Shown here piece by piece: positions 43,243 to 53,255 of a stretch of 64,000 bases of DNA; positions within the stretch are counted from its first letter, which is position 1, and every line of letters starts with the position of its first letter. The position numbers were made by a program, and so were the translations under genes. The DNA is from Adiantum capillus-veneris (lineage: Eukaryota; Streptophyta; Polypodiopsida; Polypodiales; Pteridaceae). The notes beneath the pieces are model-generated. The model was given only the letters and a program-made list of their open reading frames with translations, was not told the origin of the DNA and did no database searches. The DNA lies in contig CM043965.1 in assembly GCA_014529385.2 (NCBI GenBank), forward strand, positions 65,381,190 through 65,445,189. Reading direction: 5' to 3'.

Positions 43243-44434
43243 TGTAACATTTAATGGTCCAATAACTTGTGTGTAGCAGAAAATAGCATGAACGTAGTGA
43301 GCATTTCATTAGAATAGATTCCTAATGAGAATAACAAGAGTGCTTGAGTGGAGAGAGCAACAAAAAGTATAACACCTAATTAGATAGCATGAACAATAAT
43401 TCAAAAGAGAGAGAAATCAAGCAATTGACAAGAGTTGAGGACCGGATTTGCATGGAGCCGGTCCCCCCTCCAAAGGCTTTGTATTATGATTTCTCCCATC
43501 AAGAGAGACATTTTACAATGCAATTCTTTGTGTTCCTTCAATACTAGCTAGAGCAATGAAGATGGAAAGTTCAAGCACTAAGCAAAACACTTATAAAACA
43601 CAACATCAATTCCCTCACAGTGTTAGACCCAAGACCTCACACACCTTCAAAGATGGCGAGAGCTAGCGGGGTATGAGAGTAGATTGAGAGGAAGAAGGAG
43701 TAGTCTTATGAGAAAGATGTACATCTCCTCACATAATCACTCATATTAGCATAGATTAGCTTAGTAATTAGCATGATAGAGGAGATGAGCATGCATTGAA
43801 GCTTGGCTCTTGGTTGGATTTGCATCACAAAGCCAAGAGTTGTTGGTGTAGGCCTCCCTTCTCACAAGCTTGGAGTAAGTGTAAGCTTTCCATTAAAGCT
43901 TGAGAAGGAAAGAGAGAGTCTTCTTGCTTCACACATAGATTGTGTGAGTGTGTAAGTCAATCATGCCTTCGAAAAATCAGCCCCCTCTCCCTCTTGGTCG
44001 ACCCCTCTTGCTATTTTCTCATGCTCACATCCTATTGGACCTCCCCAGCCTCAGCCAATGGAAATTAAGCATCATAAGTGATAGCCTTCCGACATGTGTG
44101 TCCCTTTCCCGTTTTGTGAGAGCTTTAAGTAATTTAATAAATGCAACTAAACTCTCATTGGACCCCTTGCCTCCTGGCCAATAGGAATCAGGCAAGCCAT
44201 TGGGCTACTGAATGCTCATTGGACCCCTTGGGAGACTGTCCAATAGTATTCTAGAGAGCTTAATTCTTATTGGTTCTTTTATTAAGTGTTTTAAAATTGA
44301 TTAAACTAGATTTACTCTAGCCTAATTCTCATTGGTCCACCTCCAAGGTCATCCAATAGGATTTGAGTACACCTTGTGGGCATCTTGGTTAGGGAACGGA
44401 CATGTGTCCCTCATTCCCTTTGTGTAAAGGGAGC

Positions 44435-44480
<46 letters not shown>

Positions 44481-44804
44481 GGATGCATGAAGAATTTTGG
44501 GACACACACAAAGCATCCAATTTCCCTAATGTTTGACCTTTGGACACAACCTTTGAATTTTGGAACCTTAACATTTTGGAAGTCTTAATGGGCTGAACCT
44601 TAGGGTCTTTTAAGCCCATTGTTGCACATTTCTCTTTTGCAGATGGCGCCCCCTTTGGATCCCTATTTTCCCTCCTTTGGATCCCTACTGTGGCCAGTCT
44701 GCCAGCTTAACCAATATTCTAGCTTTTTCTCCCCTGGCACTTCCCCATATTAAAGGATCAGTTTAACATGAGAAAATCATTTAGGAGAATTAGATATTAT
44801 GGCA
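43243..44804 (-). repeat. LTR-a (3' LTR of G5a)
   Basis: The minus-strand start TGCCATAATATCTAATTC is at 44804 and the end AATGTTACA at 43243 (1562 bp). It contains a GT run (44438-44478) and a set of ATTGG...CCAAT pairs between 44034 and 44360. The second LTR base pair is TG but followed by C where LTR-c has T. Confidence 0.9.
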
Positions 44805-45156
44805 TTACCTCTCTCTTGAAATCATAGTTGTCCTCGACTATGGGGTAGAGAAGATAAAGCATATTCATTAGTCCTTTTTCTAGCGGTAGAGTATCCCTAT
44901 GTTACCCTACAACATCGTTCCAGAATGGATGACTAGTCCATTTGCTGCTTGAGAGCCTAAGCTGCCGCAAGCATGTCTGCACATTAGTCCTATCAATCTT
45001 CCATAGTAGAGTGACAAGCTCTACTTGGTGTTTGGGAGAAGTCGTCTCCGCAAACTTGATCTAAGCATGCATACTACTTCATTTTTGTGCACAATAAAGA
45101 AAAAGAGAGTCTTATAAGGCAAAAACTTTGTTCATTTTTAACATTTGTACATTTGC
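44805..45156 (-). other. G5a PPT and 3' non-coding region
   Basis: On the minus strand the PPT TTTCAAGAGAGAGGTAA lies at 44818 and leftward, next to the LTR start. The rest has no coding potential and is the inverted partner of 42056-42347. Confidence 0.8.
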
Positions 45157-45270
45157 TTACTCTAGGGAAGCATTGTAAGCATTGACAAGGTTTAGGTTAT
45201 CCTTTAATTGTATGCCTTGTATCCATCTAGCATCTTCAAAAGGATAATTCTTACACTTAATAAGATATCA
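45157..45270 (-). pseudogene. G5a chromodomain remnant
   Basis: Directly after the integrase stop, the same frame reads (stop stop)YLIKCKNYPFEDARWI and ends NAYNASLE with TAA at 45157-45159. The two adjacent TGA codons sit where sister elements have RR before YL/FL, so both may be CGA-to-TGA changes. In working copies this domain would extend the integrase. Confidence 0.8.
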
Positions 45271-46116
45271 TCAGATAGTCTTACCGCCTCTTAGTACCTT
45301 GTCTTCATGTCGGAGAATGGACTCAGGTTGCAGTACCTCTTCTTGGTCCTCGATCTCCGGTGGGTCTTCAATAGTTGGTTCTTGAGGTGGCTCTCCTTTG
45401 TAAGGCTTTAATAGGCTCACATGGAAAGCATTGTGTATAAGCCAATGGTTGGGCAACTTGAGTTGATAGGACATCTCATTGATTGGCGTAAGAATCTGGA
45501 AGGGACCATAGTACCTTTTTGCTAACTTAGCATAGTACTTTTGGTGTTGCGTAGGATTCTTGCCCATCGTGTGCCTTAATTGAGCCTTGGGAAATTTGAG
45601 TAAGACCCAATCATTTTCTTTACAGGCTTGGGCTCTTCTATGCTTGTCAGCAGCAGCCTTTTGCCTTTGCTGTGAAATAGAGATAGCATCCTTAATCTTT
45701 TGGAAAGATTCTTGTAGGTCTCGGCTATACTCATCTAAAGCAAAGATCTTCCCGTGTACCTTAAGTAGCAGGGGACTTTTTGATCTTCCCTCAATTACCT
45801 CAAAAGGCGCTTTTCTCGTGAAAGTATGTACAATGTTATTGTAGGCATACTCCACTAAGGGTAAGTACTCCTCCCATTTGGATCTTTGATCTACTTCCGT
45901 TACATAGGCTTTTAGTAGATCGAGAATTGTTAGGCTAGCTATTTCACTTTGGCCATCCGTTTGCGGGTAATAGGCCGAAGAGAAATTTAGCCTTGTTCCT
46001 AAATTCTCAAAGAGACCCTTCCAAAAATTACTAGTCATTCTAGGATCTCTATCCGACACTATAGACATTAGCAAGCCATGGTACTTGAAGATTTGTGAAA
46101 TGAAGAGGGTTGCCAT
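45271..46116 (-). pseudogene. G5a integrase core and C-terminus
   Basis: The minus-strand frame of 281 codons starts (MATLFISQIFKYHG) within the integrase core: SIVSDRDPRMTSNFW (second catalytic D), YYPQTDGQSEIASLT, LPLVEYAYNN, then the linker KRYYGPFQILTPINE and HNAFHVSLLKPYKGEPP. The first catalytic D is in the overlapping upstream ORF, one base shifted, at about 46118. Confidence 0.93.
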
Positions 46117-46781
46117 TTGATGGCTTTGGTAGTCTTTTTCACAGGTATAAAACGAGCTTGTTTACTAAACCTGTCGACTATCATCCATATTCCCATATTC
46201 CCATGGATAGACTTAGGCAATCCAAAGATAAAATCCATGGATATGCTCTCCCATGGTGAATTAGGGATTGACAAAGGTTGAAGCAATCCATGTTGCTTCC
46301 CTCTATCAAACTTCGTCTTTTGGCATACCACACATTTAGAAACATACTCTTGTATGTTTGCATTATGTTCTCTTACCTTTCCCCAAGCACGGCATAGAGC
46401 AGATCCTTTGTGGTGAGTTTCCTCCTCTTGGATTTCAACCAAGGTAGCTCTAGGAGGCTCATGGCAGGTGTTCTTTTGGGGACAAGCACGGTACGCATGT
46501 CCTTGCTTGCTGCACTTGAAACAACGGTTATCCTTGCGATAACGCTCAAGATTTTCAGGAGAGAGTTTATTTTTGCCTTTATAAAGTCCCTTCTCTTTAG
46601 CTTTGTTGGAATTGCCCTTAGGAGACTTTTGGACATTGTCCTTCCCCTTAGGCTCATTGGAACCCTTGTTTTCCATGGGCTTAAAATTTCTTTTAGCCCC
46701 CGTTGGAAATTGATTCGAGAAAACCACCATAGTATGGTGTATAACCGCCCGATACGGTGCGTGGCCTTTGGGAGTTGACAT
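46068..46781 (-). pseudogene. G5a gag-integrase fusion ORF
   Basis: This 237-codon open frame carries the gag CCHC knuckle CFKCSKQGHAYRAC and CRAWGKVREH, and then switches directly to the integrase finger end KCVVCQKTKFDRGKQHG and catalytic MDFIFGLPKS. In G5b the AWGKVREH segment is followed by protease (AFIFFDPGS). So an in-frame deletion removed protease, RT and RNase H and joined gag to integrase. A one-base shift near 46118 separates it from the rest of integrase. Confidence 0.92.
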
Positions 46782-47952
46782 AATCCGCCATTTCTTCAGT
46801 TAAGAATTGTTGCTTTTGCTCTCCAACTTCTTGAAGACAGTGGCTTTGAGTTGTAAGTCCCAAAACTTGTCTACATATTTGTGAATGGATTCGTAGGGAG
46901 AGAGCTTCAAGCTTCACCATTCGGTGAGTACTTTGTCTTTGGCATCAGTGGCCAAAAAACGTATCATAATGGAAGCTCTTAATGCTTTCCATGTTTGTGG
47001 AGCTTCACCGTTGGCCCATAGGCTAGACCACCATTGTCTGACGGACTTTTGAAAGTGCATAGCTACATGGCATAGCTTAGAGGACTCCATGAAGCCCTCA
47101 TCTCCAAACGCCACATCAAACTGTTGGATAAAGGCTAAGACTTTGTTCGTAGCACCAAAGGTGCCATTGTAGGTAAGGAAAGAGATGCTCTTCCCTCCCT
47201 CTTTGAACTTCTTGAGTTTGGACGACCTCTTCCATGCGGCATAGGATTTCCTATGGCCTCTTCTTTTTGATGTTCAAAGGTTGAACCATCACTTTCTTCA
47301 GAAGGTGAAGAATTTGAGGAAGATGGAGAAGAGGGTGACCTCTTTCTCGCCTTTTTCTTGCCTTGATCTTCTTTGTCTTCACCATCACTTTCATAAGAGG
47401 AAGAGGATGAAGAAGATGGAGAAGAGGGTGTCCTCTTTCTCGCCTTTTTCTTCTCTTGGTTTTTGTCATCCCTCTTTGAAGTAGGGTATGGAAAAGTATG
47501 CAATGGTCTTCTCCGTTCTGTAGGTAATGGAGAGCATTTAGCCCACCGTCTTTGTGGAGCCATCTCCACCGAGGTGGCAGGAGACTCACTTCTTTCTCGT
47601 TCCTTTGGTGGAGGCTCTTGAATTCTCCTTTGAAAAGGAGATGCGTCATCAAGGAGAAAATTTTTGAGCCCTTCGTATGGATCCTCTTCTTCTTCCCAAA
47701 TTGGAGAGAGGCCTCTTTTGGAAGTCTTGCAAGGAGGCTTTCTAGGTGCTCTCTCATCATGGTGGGAAGCTTGGAGAATCCCATGAGCACGAAGCTGCCG
47801 TTGCACTTCACTTTGGAGAGATGGATTGCCCATGGCTTGTTGAGCCTAGAAACAAGATAGTTAACAAGCATCGGGGCATCATTAGTAGCCTGCTCATTAG
47901 CAAAATCAAAGTTATCAAGATTAATTTCACTCTCTTTACTATTTTCAGCCAT
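46782..47952 (-). pseudogene. G5a gag, N-terminal and core
   Basis: The minus-strand ATG at 47952 (MAENSKESEINLDNFDF) is followed by a shift near 47845, then LQSEVQRQLRAHGIL, Pro/Glu-rich sequence, and a duplicated module KKKARKR(T/S)PSSPSSS...ESDG. The core is spread over shifted frames: KEGG region, LTYNGTFGATNK, AFIQQFDVAFGDEGF, FQKSVRQWWSSL. It meets the knuckle-bearing ORF after ADYVNSQRPRT. Confidence 0.9.
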
Positions 47953-48405
47953 TCTAACAACCTTTAGGTGTAAACGTTTTAGGTGTACTTTGACACTTCA
48001 AGCCCTAGTTGCTACTCCTCTTTATTCGTTTAGAAAAAGCACTCAAGCTACTGTACCCGTGGCTAGAATAGCATTAATTGCAAGGAATAGAAGAGAGGGT
48101 CGTTCAACATCAAAACAACACCGGCTCGTGTCAAGCTTCTAATAGCTCAAAAGTGGTTAAGCCATAGGCAAGTCCCGTAGGACTCCACTATTAAGACCAT
48201 AGCTCTCGACGATAATGCGCCATTAACTGCACGAAGGCAGACACACTGCAAGGCTCAAAAATCCCTATTCTACTTACTCACATGCAATTAATAATACCAA
48301 CCATTCTACTTACTCACATGCAATTAATAATACCAACCATTTATATCTAGCTTGAGGACCTCCCTTCTTGAGCAAGAAAAGAGAAACCTTGTGCTCTGAT
48401 ACCAA
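47953..48405 (-). other. G5a leader and PBS
   Basis: The PBS TGGTATCAGAGC lies at 48404-48393 on the minus strand, next to the end of LTR-b. The 440-bp leader has a duplicated 28-bp block (ATTCTACTTACTCACATGC...CAACC at 48268 and 48303) and no ORF. Confidence 0.85.
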
Positions 48406-49348
48406 TGTAACATTTAATGGTCTAGTAACTTGTGTGTAGCGGAAAATAGGATGAACATAGTGGGCATTTCATTAGAATAGATTCCTAATGAGAATAACAA
48501 GAGTGCTTGGGTGGAGAGAGCAACAAAAAGTATAACACCTAGTTAGATAGCATGAACAATAATTCAAAAGAGAGAGAAATTAAGCAATTGACAACAGTTG
48601 AGGACCGGATTTGCACGGAGCCGGTCACCCCTCCAAAAGGCTTTGTATTATGGTTTCTCCCATCAAGAGAGTCATTTCACAATACAATTCTTTGTGTTCC
48701 TTCAATACTAGCTAGTGCAATGAAGATGGAAACTTCAAGCACTAAGCAAAATACTTATCAAACACAACATCAATTCCCTCACGATCTCAGACCCTAGACC
48801 TCACACACCTTCGAAGATGGTGAAAGCTAGCGGGGTATGCGAGTAGATTGAGAGGAAGAAGGAGTAGTCTTACGAGAAAGATGTACATCTCCTCACATAA
48901 TCACTCATATTAGCATAGCTTATCTTATTAATTAGCATGATAGAGGAGATGAGCATGCATTGAAGCTTGGCTCTTGGTTGGATTTGCATCACAAAGCCAA
49001 GAGTTGTTGGTGTAGGTCTGCCTTCTCACAAGCTTGGAGTAGGTGGTAAGCTTTCCATTAAAGCTTGAGAAGAAGAGAGAGAGTCTTCTTGCTTCACACA
49101 TAGATTGTGTGAGTGTGTAAGTCAATTATGCCTTTGAAAAATCAGCCCCCCCTCTCTCTCTTGGTCGACCCCTCTTGCTATTTTCTCATGCTCACATCCT
49201 ATTAGACCTCCCCAGCCTCAGCCAATGGAAATTAAGCAGCATAAGTGATAACCTTCTGACATGTGTGTCCCTTTCCCATTTTGTGAGAGCTTTAAGTAAT
49301 TAATAAATGCAACTAAACTCTCATTGGACCCCTTTGCCTCCTGGCCAA
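48406..49348 (-). repeat. LTR-b, truncated
   Basis: It matches LTR-a from its minus-strand end (TGTAACATTTAATGG on plus) for 943 bp and breaks off after CTGGCCAA at 49348, losing the minus-strand start (U3). It serves as 5' LTR of G5a. Confidence 0.9.
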
Positions 49349-49989
49349 GTGATGATGCAATGATTCAATCATTGTTTTGAGACCTTGCAATCTTTGAAAT
49401 TGACGCTGAAAAGAGCCGTGTAGTGCTTGTTTAGGGGGGGGGGGGGGGATATATCGCCCATCTTTTGGTGGGTCTGAAGAAGTTCTCTTTGAAATTGACG
49501 CTGAAAAGAGCCCTGTAGTGCTTCTTTACTAGGGAAGATATATCGCCCATGTTTTAGTGGGTCTAGAGAAGTTATTTTTTTTTTTTGCCCAATGAAAGCC
49601 TTCCGCTATCCCATTTAAACCCGGCCTTCTGGAGACACATGAAAACTAGAAGACACTTCTATTTTACTCATTACTTTCCCAATTTCAAAGATATAGCATG
49701 TGTTTGTTCTCTAAGTTAGATGGGCAACGTAAAGTACTCCCCGTCCATTGGAAGGTACCCTATTTTACTTCCCTTTCCTATAGAAGGGCAAGTTTTAGAC
49801 AAGTCTATTTAATGAGAGATTCATGAAAAATTTTCCCTTTAAATGGTGGAAAAAATAAATAAGAAAGAAAGATGTACGTCAAATCCTATCGCTATATTAT
49901 AGCCTCTATTAATCAATTTTAGTGTGTGAAATGTGTACAAATATTCTCCTAATGCTCTACATACGTCTTTCTATGAACCAAAATATTGT
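49349..49989. other. Unassigned, with a 93-bp tandem duplication
   Basis: CTTTGAAATTGACGCTGAAAAGAGCC...ATATATCGCCCAT...GGTGGGTCTGA at 49392-49480 is repeated at 49485-49573. A 15-G run (49434-49448) and a T run lie in it. The rest (49590-49989) is AT-rich with no recognised coding sequence. Confidence 0.7.
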
Positions 49990-50560
49990 CCAAATAGACA
50001 ACAAATTTTTTATATCAAGTAAATCTCAAGAAATCATTCTATCATCAAAGAACACTCCAATAAAGGTTCAGTAAGGCGTGAATAGCTTCTCCATCAAGTT
50101 GTTAAATGTGGCTGGTGCATTGGTCAAGCCAAAAGCCATGACAATTTATTCGTAAAGGCCAAACGTAGTGCAAAATGCGGTCTTTACAATGTCTCGATCA
50201 ACTATCCTTATTTGATGGTAGCCACTTTTTAGGTCAATCCTACTAAAGTAGGTCAACCCTTGAATCTTATCAACAAATAGTCTTCTACCCGTGGAACGGG
50301 AGACCTATTCTTTATAGTGATCCTATTTAGTGCTCTATAGTTGACACACATATGATATGTTCCATCTCTGTTTTGCACTAATAACACGGGGGAACAAATT
50401 GGAGATGAGCTAGGCCTAACCATGCCCTTCTCAACTAACTCCTACACTTGCCTCATAATCTCCTCTTGTTGAGCTTGAGAAACTCTATAAGGAGGTTTAT
50501 TAGGCGGTGAACTTCCTGGAAGAAGTTCAATTGCATGGTCATCATTGCCTCGTTTAGGAG
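49990..50560 (-). pseudogene. G5b reverse transcriptase remnant
   Basis: On the minus strand, with many stops, one can read NKPPYRVSQAQQEEIM near 50470-50510, SSPICSPVLLVQNRDGTYHMC at about 50390, CVDYRALNRITIKNR, and further left the SGYHQ and LTNAPATFN regions in degraded form (50100-50230). The catalytic FFDD stretch is reduced to fragments near 50040. RNase H and integrase are not found. Confidence 0.75.
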
Positions 50561-51166
50561 GTAATTCACAAGGGATGTCGTCAATAAAAACATCTTGAAA
50601 TCCCTTGAGAAAATTGTATAACTCAACTCCTTGTGATTGCTTATATTTTCTTTTGCTAAAGCATTAGGTTCATTTGAGAATCTTTAACAAACATCATGTA
50701 TACAGAAATAGAGCTCTTTATTGACTTATTGAAAGCTTGGGTATGTACAATGGTTATGGTGTTACCCAACTCCTTGACATCTATATACATATCTTTTTCC
50801 TTGAACCTAAAGTAGATTTGCCTTTTAGGGAATTAAACATTGGCAGCCATGTGATGAAACCATGGTGCCCCTAGGATTACATCCTCATGCTTCAAAGGAG
50901 AGATAAAGAAGTCCACAATGTTGCTTTAACCAAGGGGTTTGGATTGCAAAGGCAACACCCAAGGTTACATGTGCAATCATGTGCAATACTACTTGCATTT
51001 TCCTAATTTTCAATTAGTGTTCCTAGGCCTTTGGAGGTGGGAAATTTGAACGGATACCTACAGATTGTGAACACTATGTTCACCCTCCAGGTACGCATCT
51101 AATTTGGTTTTATCTTTGTTGGTTTTTGTCCACATAGATTTGAACATGCAGCGTCAATTTCCCAAT
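50561..51166 (-). pseudogene. G5b protease end to RT, degraded
   Basis: This stretch should encode the protease C-terminus and protease-RT spacer. Only scattered frames remain (DDIPCELPPKRGN-like near 50560). It links the protease and RT fragments. Confidence 0.55.
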
Positions 51167-51394
51167 TTAGGGAGTGACTGAAGCTTCTTGCCCCTTGAAA
51201 GCACCATCGGCGGGTAGGACATCTCCCATCTCATAGGCTTGGATGCCTAGCTTGGCGGCCAACTCTATGGATATGAAATTGTGAGTAGAACCAGGGTCAA
51301 AGAAAATAAAAGCATCATGTTCTCTTACCTTTCCCCAAGCATGGCATAGAGGAGATCCTTTGTGGTGAGCTTCCTCTTCTTGGATTTTGACCAA
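51167..51394 (-). pseudogene. G5b protease
   Basis: The 75-codon minus frame contains CHAWGKVREHDAFIFFDPGSTHNFISIELAAKLGI. Active site DPGS is where G1 has DPGA. It ends at TGA 51167-51169. Confidence 0.9.
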
Positions 51395-51676
51395 GGTAGC
51401 TCTAGGAGGCTCATTTCATGTATTCTTGTGGGGACAAGCACAATAGGCATGCTCTTGCTCCCTGCATTTGAAACATCGGTTATCTTTACGATAACACTCA
51501 AGCTCTTCAAGAGAGAGTTTATTTTTGTCTTTATAAACTCCCTTCTCCTTAGCTTTGTTGTTGTTGGAGTTGCCTTTAAGAGACTTTTGGACACTGTCCT
51601 TCCCCTTAGGCTCGTTGTTACAGTCCTTGTTCTCCGTGGGTTTAAGATTTCTCTTAGCCCCTTGTTGGAAATTAAT
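51395..51676 (-). pseudogene. G5b gag C-terminus with altered zinc knuckle
   Basis: The minus-strand frame has a lysine-rich stretch and the knuckle CFKCREQEHAYCAC, in which the conserved glycine before histidine is glutamate. A TAG-type break follows CPHKNT, then EPPRATLVKIQEEE leads to protease. Confidence 0.85.
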
Positions 51677-52851
51677 TCATGAAGTCACCATGATATGGTG
51701 TATGACCGTAGATATGGTGCGTGGCCTTTGGGAGTTGACATACTCCACCATATCTTCAGTTAGATCTGCACAAAATTGTTGTTTTTGCTCTCCAAAATCC
51801 ATCTTTTTGAAGAGAGTGGATTTGAGATGTAAGTCCCAAAACTTGTCTACATATTTGTGAATAGATTCGTAGGGAGAGAGCTTCAAGCTTCACCATTTAG
51901 TGAGTACTTTTTCGTTGGCATCGGTGGCCAAAAATTGCTTCACGATGGAAGCTCTTAAAGCTTTCCATGTTTGTGGAGCTTCACCATTTGCGCGTAGGCT
52001 AGACCACCATTGCCTAGCGGACTTTTGAAAGTGCGTAGCACCAAAGGTGCCATCGTAGGTAAGGAAAGATATGTTGTTTCCTCCCTCTTTGAACTTTTTG
52101 AGCTTGGACGACCTCTTCCATGCGGCATAGGATTTCCTATGGCCTCTTCTTTTTGGTGGTTTGAAAGCTGTACCATCACTTTCTTCACAAGAGGAAGAAT
52201 TTGAGGAGGATGGAAAAGAGGGTGACCTCTTTCTTGCCTTTTTCTTCCCTTGTTCCTCCTTGTCTACACCATCACTTTCTTCATAAGAGGAAGAGGATGA
52301 AGAAGATGGATAAGAGAGTGACCTCTTTCTTGCCTTTTTCTTCTCTTGTTTTCTCTCGTCCCCCTTTGAATTATGGTGTGGAGAAGTGTGCGATGGTCTT
52401 TTCCGTTTAGGGGGTGTTGGAGATCGTTTTGCCTGCCGTCTTTGTGGAGCCATCTCCACCGAGGTGGAAGGAGACTCACTTATTTCTTGTTCTTTGGGTG
52501 GGGGCTCTACCATTGAAACTTGAGTTCTCATTTGGGAAGGAGATGTGTCGTCAAATAGTAGATTTTTGAGCCCTTTGTATGGATCCTCTTCTTCTTCCCT
52601 TATCGGAGAGAGGACTCTTTTGGAAGTCTCACAAGGAGGCTTCATAGGTACTCTCTCTTCTTGGTGGGGAGTTTGGAGAATCCCATGAGCACGTAGCTGC
52701 CGTTGCACTTCACTTTGGAGGGATGGATTGCCCATGGCTTGTTGAAGCCTAGAAACAAGGTAATTGACAAGCATAGGAGCATAGTAGCCTGTTCATTAGC
52801 AAAATCAAAGTTATCAGCATTAATTTCACTCTCTTTTCTATTGTCAGCCAT
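51677..52851 (-). pseudogene. G5b gag, N-terminal and core
   Basis: ATG at 52851 (MADNRKESEINADNFDF), shift near 52785, then a 295-codon frame (52774-51890): RQLRAHGIL, acidic and proline-rich sequence, the KKKARKRS(L/P)S...EESDG module twice, FKEGGNNISF, and FGATHFQKSARQWWSSL. Compared with G5a, the segment from NKVLAFIQQFD to LCHVAM (30 residues) is deleted in frame. A shift leads to the last part, ESIHKYVDKFWDLH. Confidence 0.92.
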
Positions 52852-53255
52852 TCTAACAAATTTTAGGTGTAAAATTTTTAGGTGCTCTTTGACACTTCAA
52901 GCCCTAGTTGCTACTCCTCTTAACCCCTTTAGAAAAGCACTCAACCTCCTGTACCCGTGGCTCGAATATCATTAATTGCAAGGAAGAGAAGAGAGGGTCT
53001 TTTACCACCAAAATAGTACCAACTCTTGTCAAGCTTCTAATAGCTCAATAGTGCAAAATCCCCGTAGGACTCCACTATTGAGACCAAAGCTCTTGATGGT
53101 GATGCCCCATTATCTGCACGAAGCAAGTGCACTGCAAGGCTGAAAAATCCCTATTCTACTTACTCAATTGCAATTAATAATACCAACCATTTATAGTCAT
53201 CTTGAGGACTTCTCTTGTTGAGCAAGAATAGAGAAATCTTGTGCTCTGATACCAA
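52852..53255 (-). other. G5b leader and PBS
   Basis: The PBS TGGTATCAGAGC is at 53254-53243 on the minus strand, one base from LTR-c. The leader parallels the G5a leader. Confidence 0.88.

Noticed and set aside
49720-49760. TACTCCCCGTCCATT resembling the start of a Stowaway-type MITE
   Set aside because: No matching terminal inverted repeat or TA duplication was found at a plausible distance.
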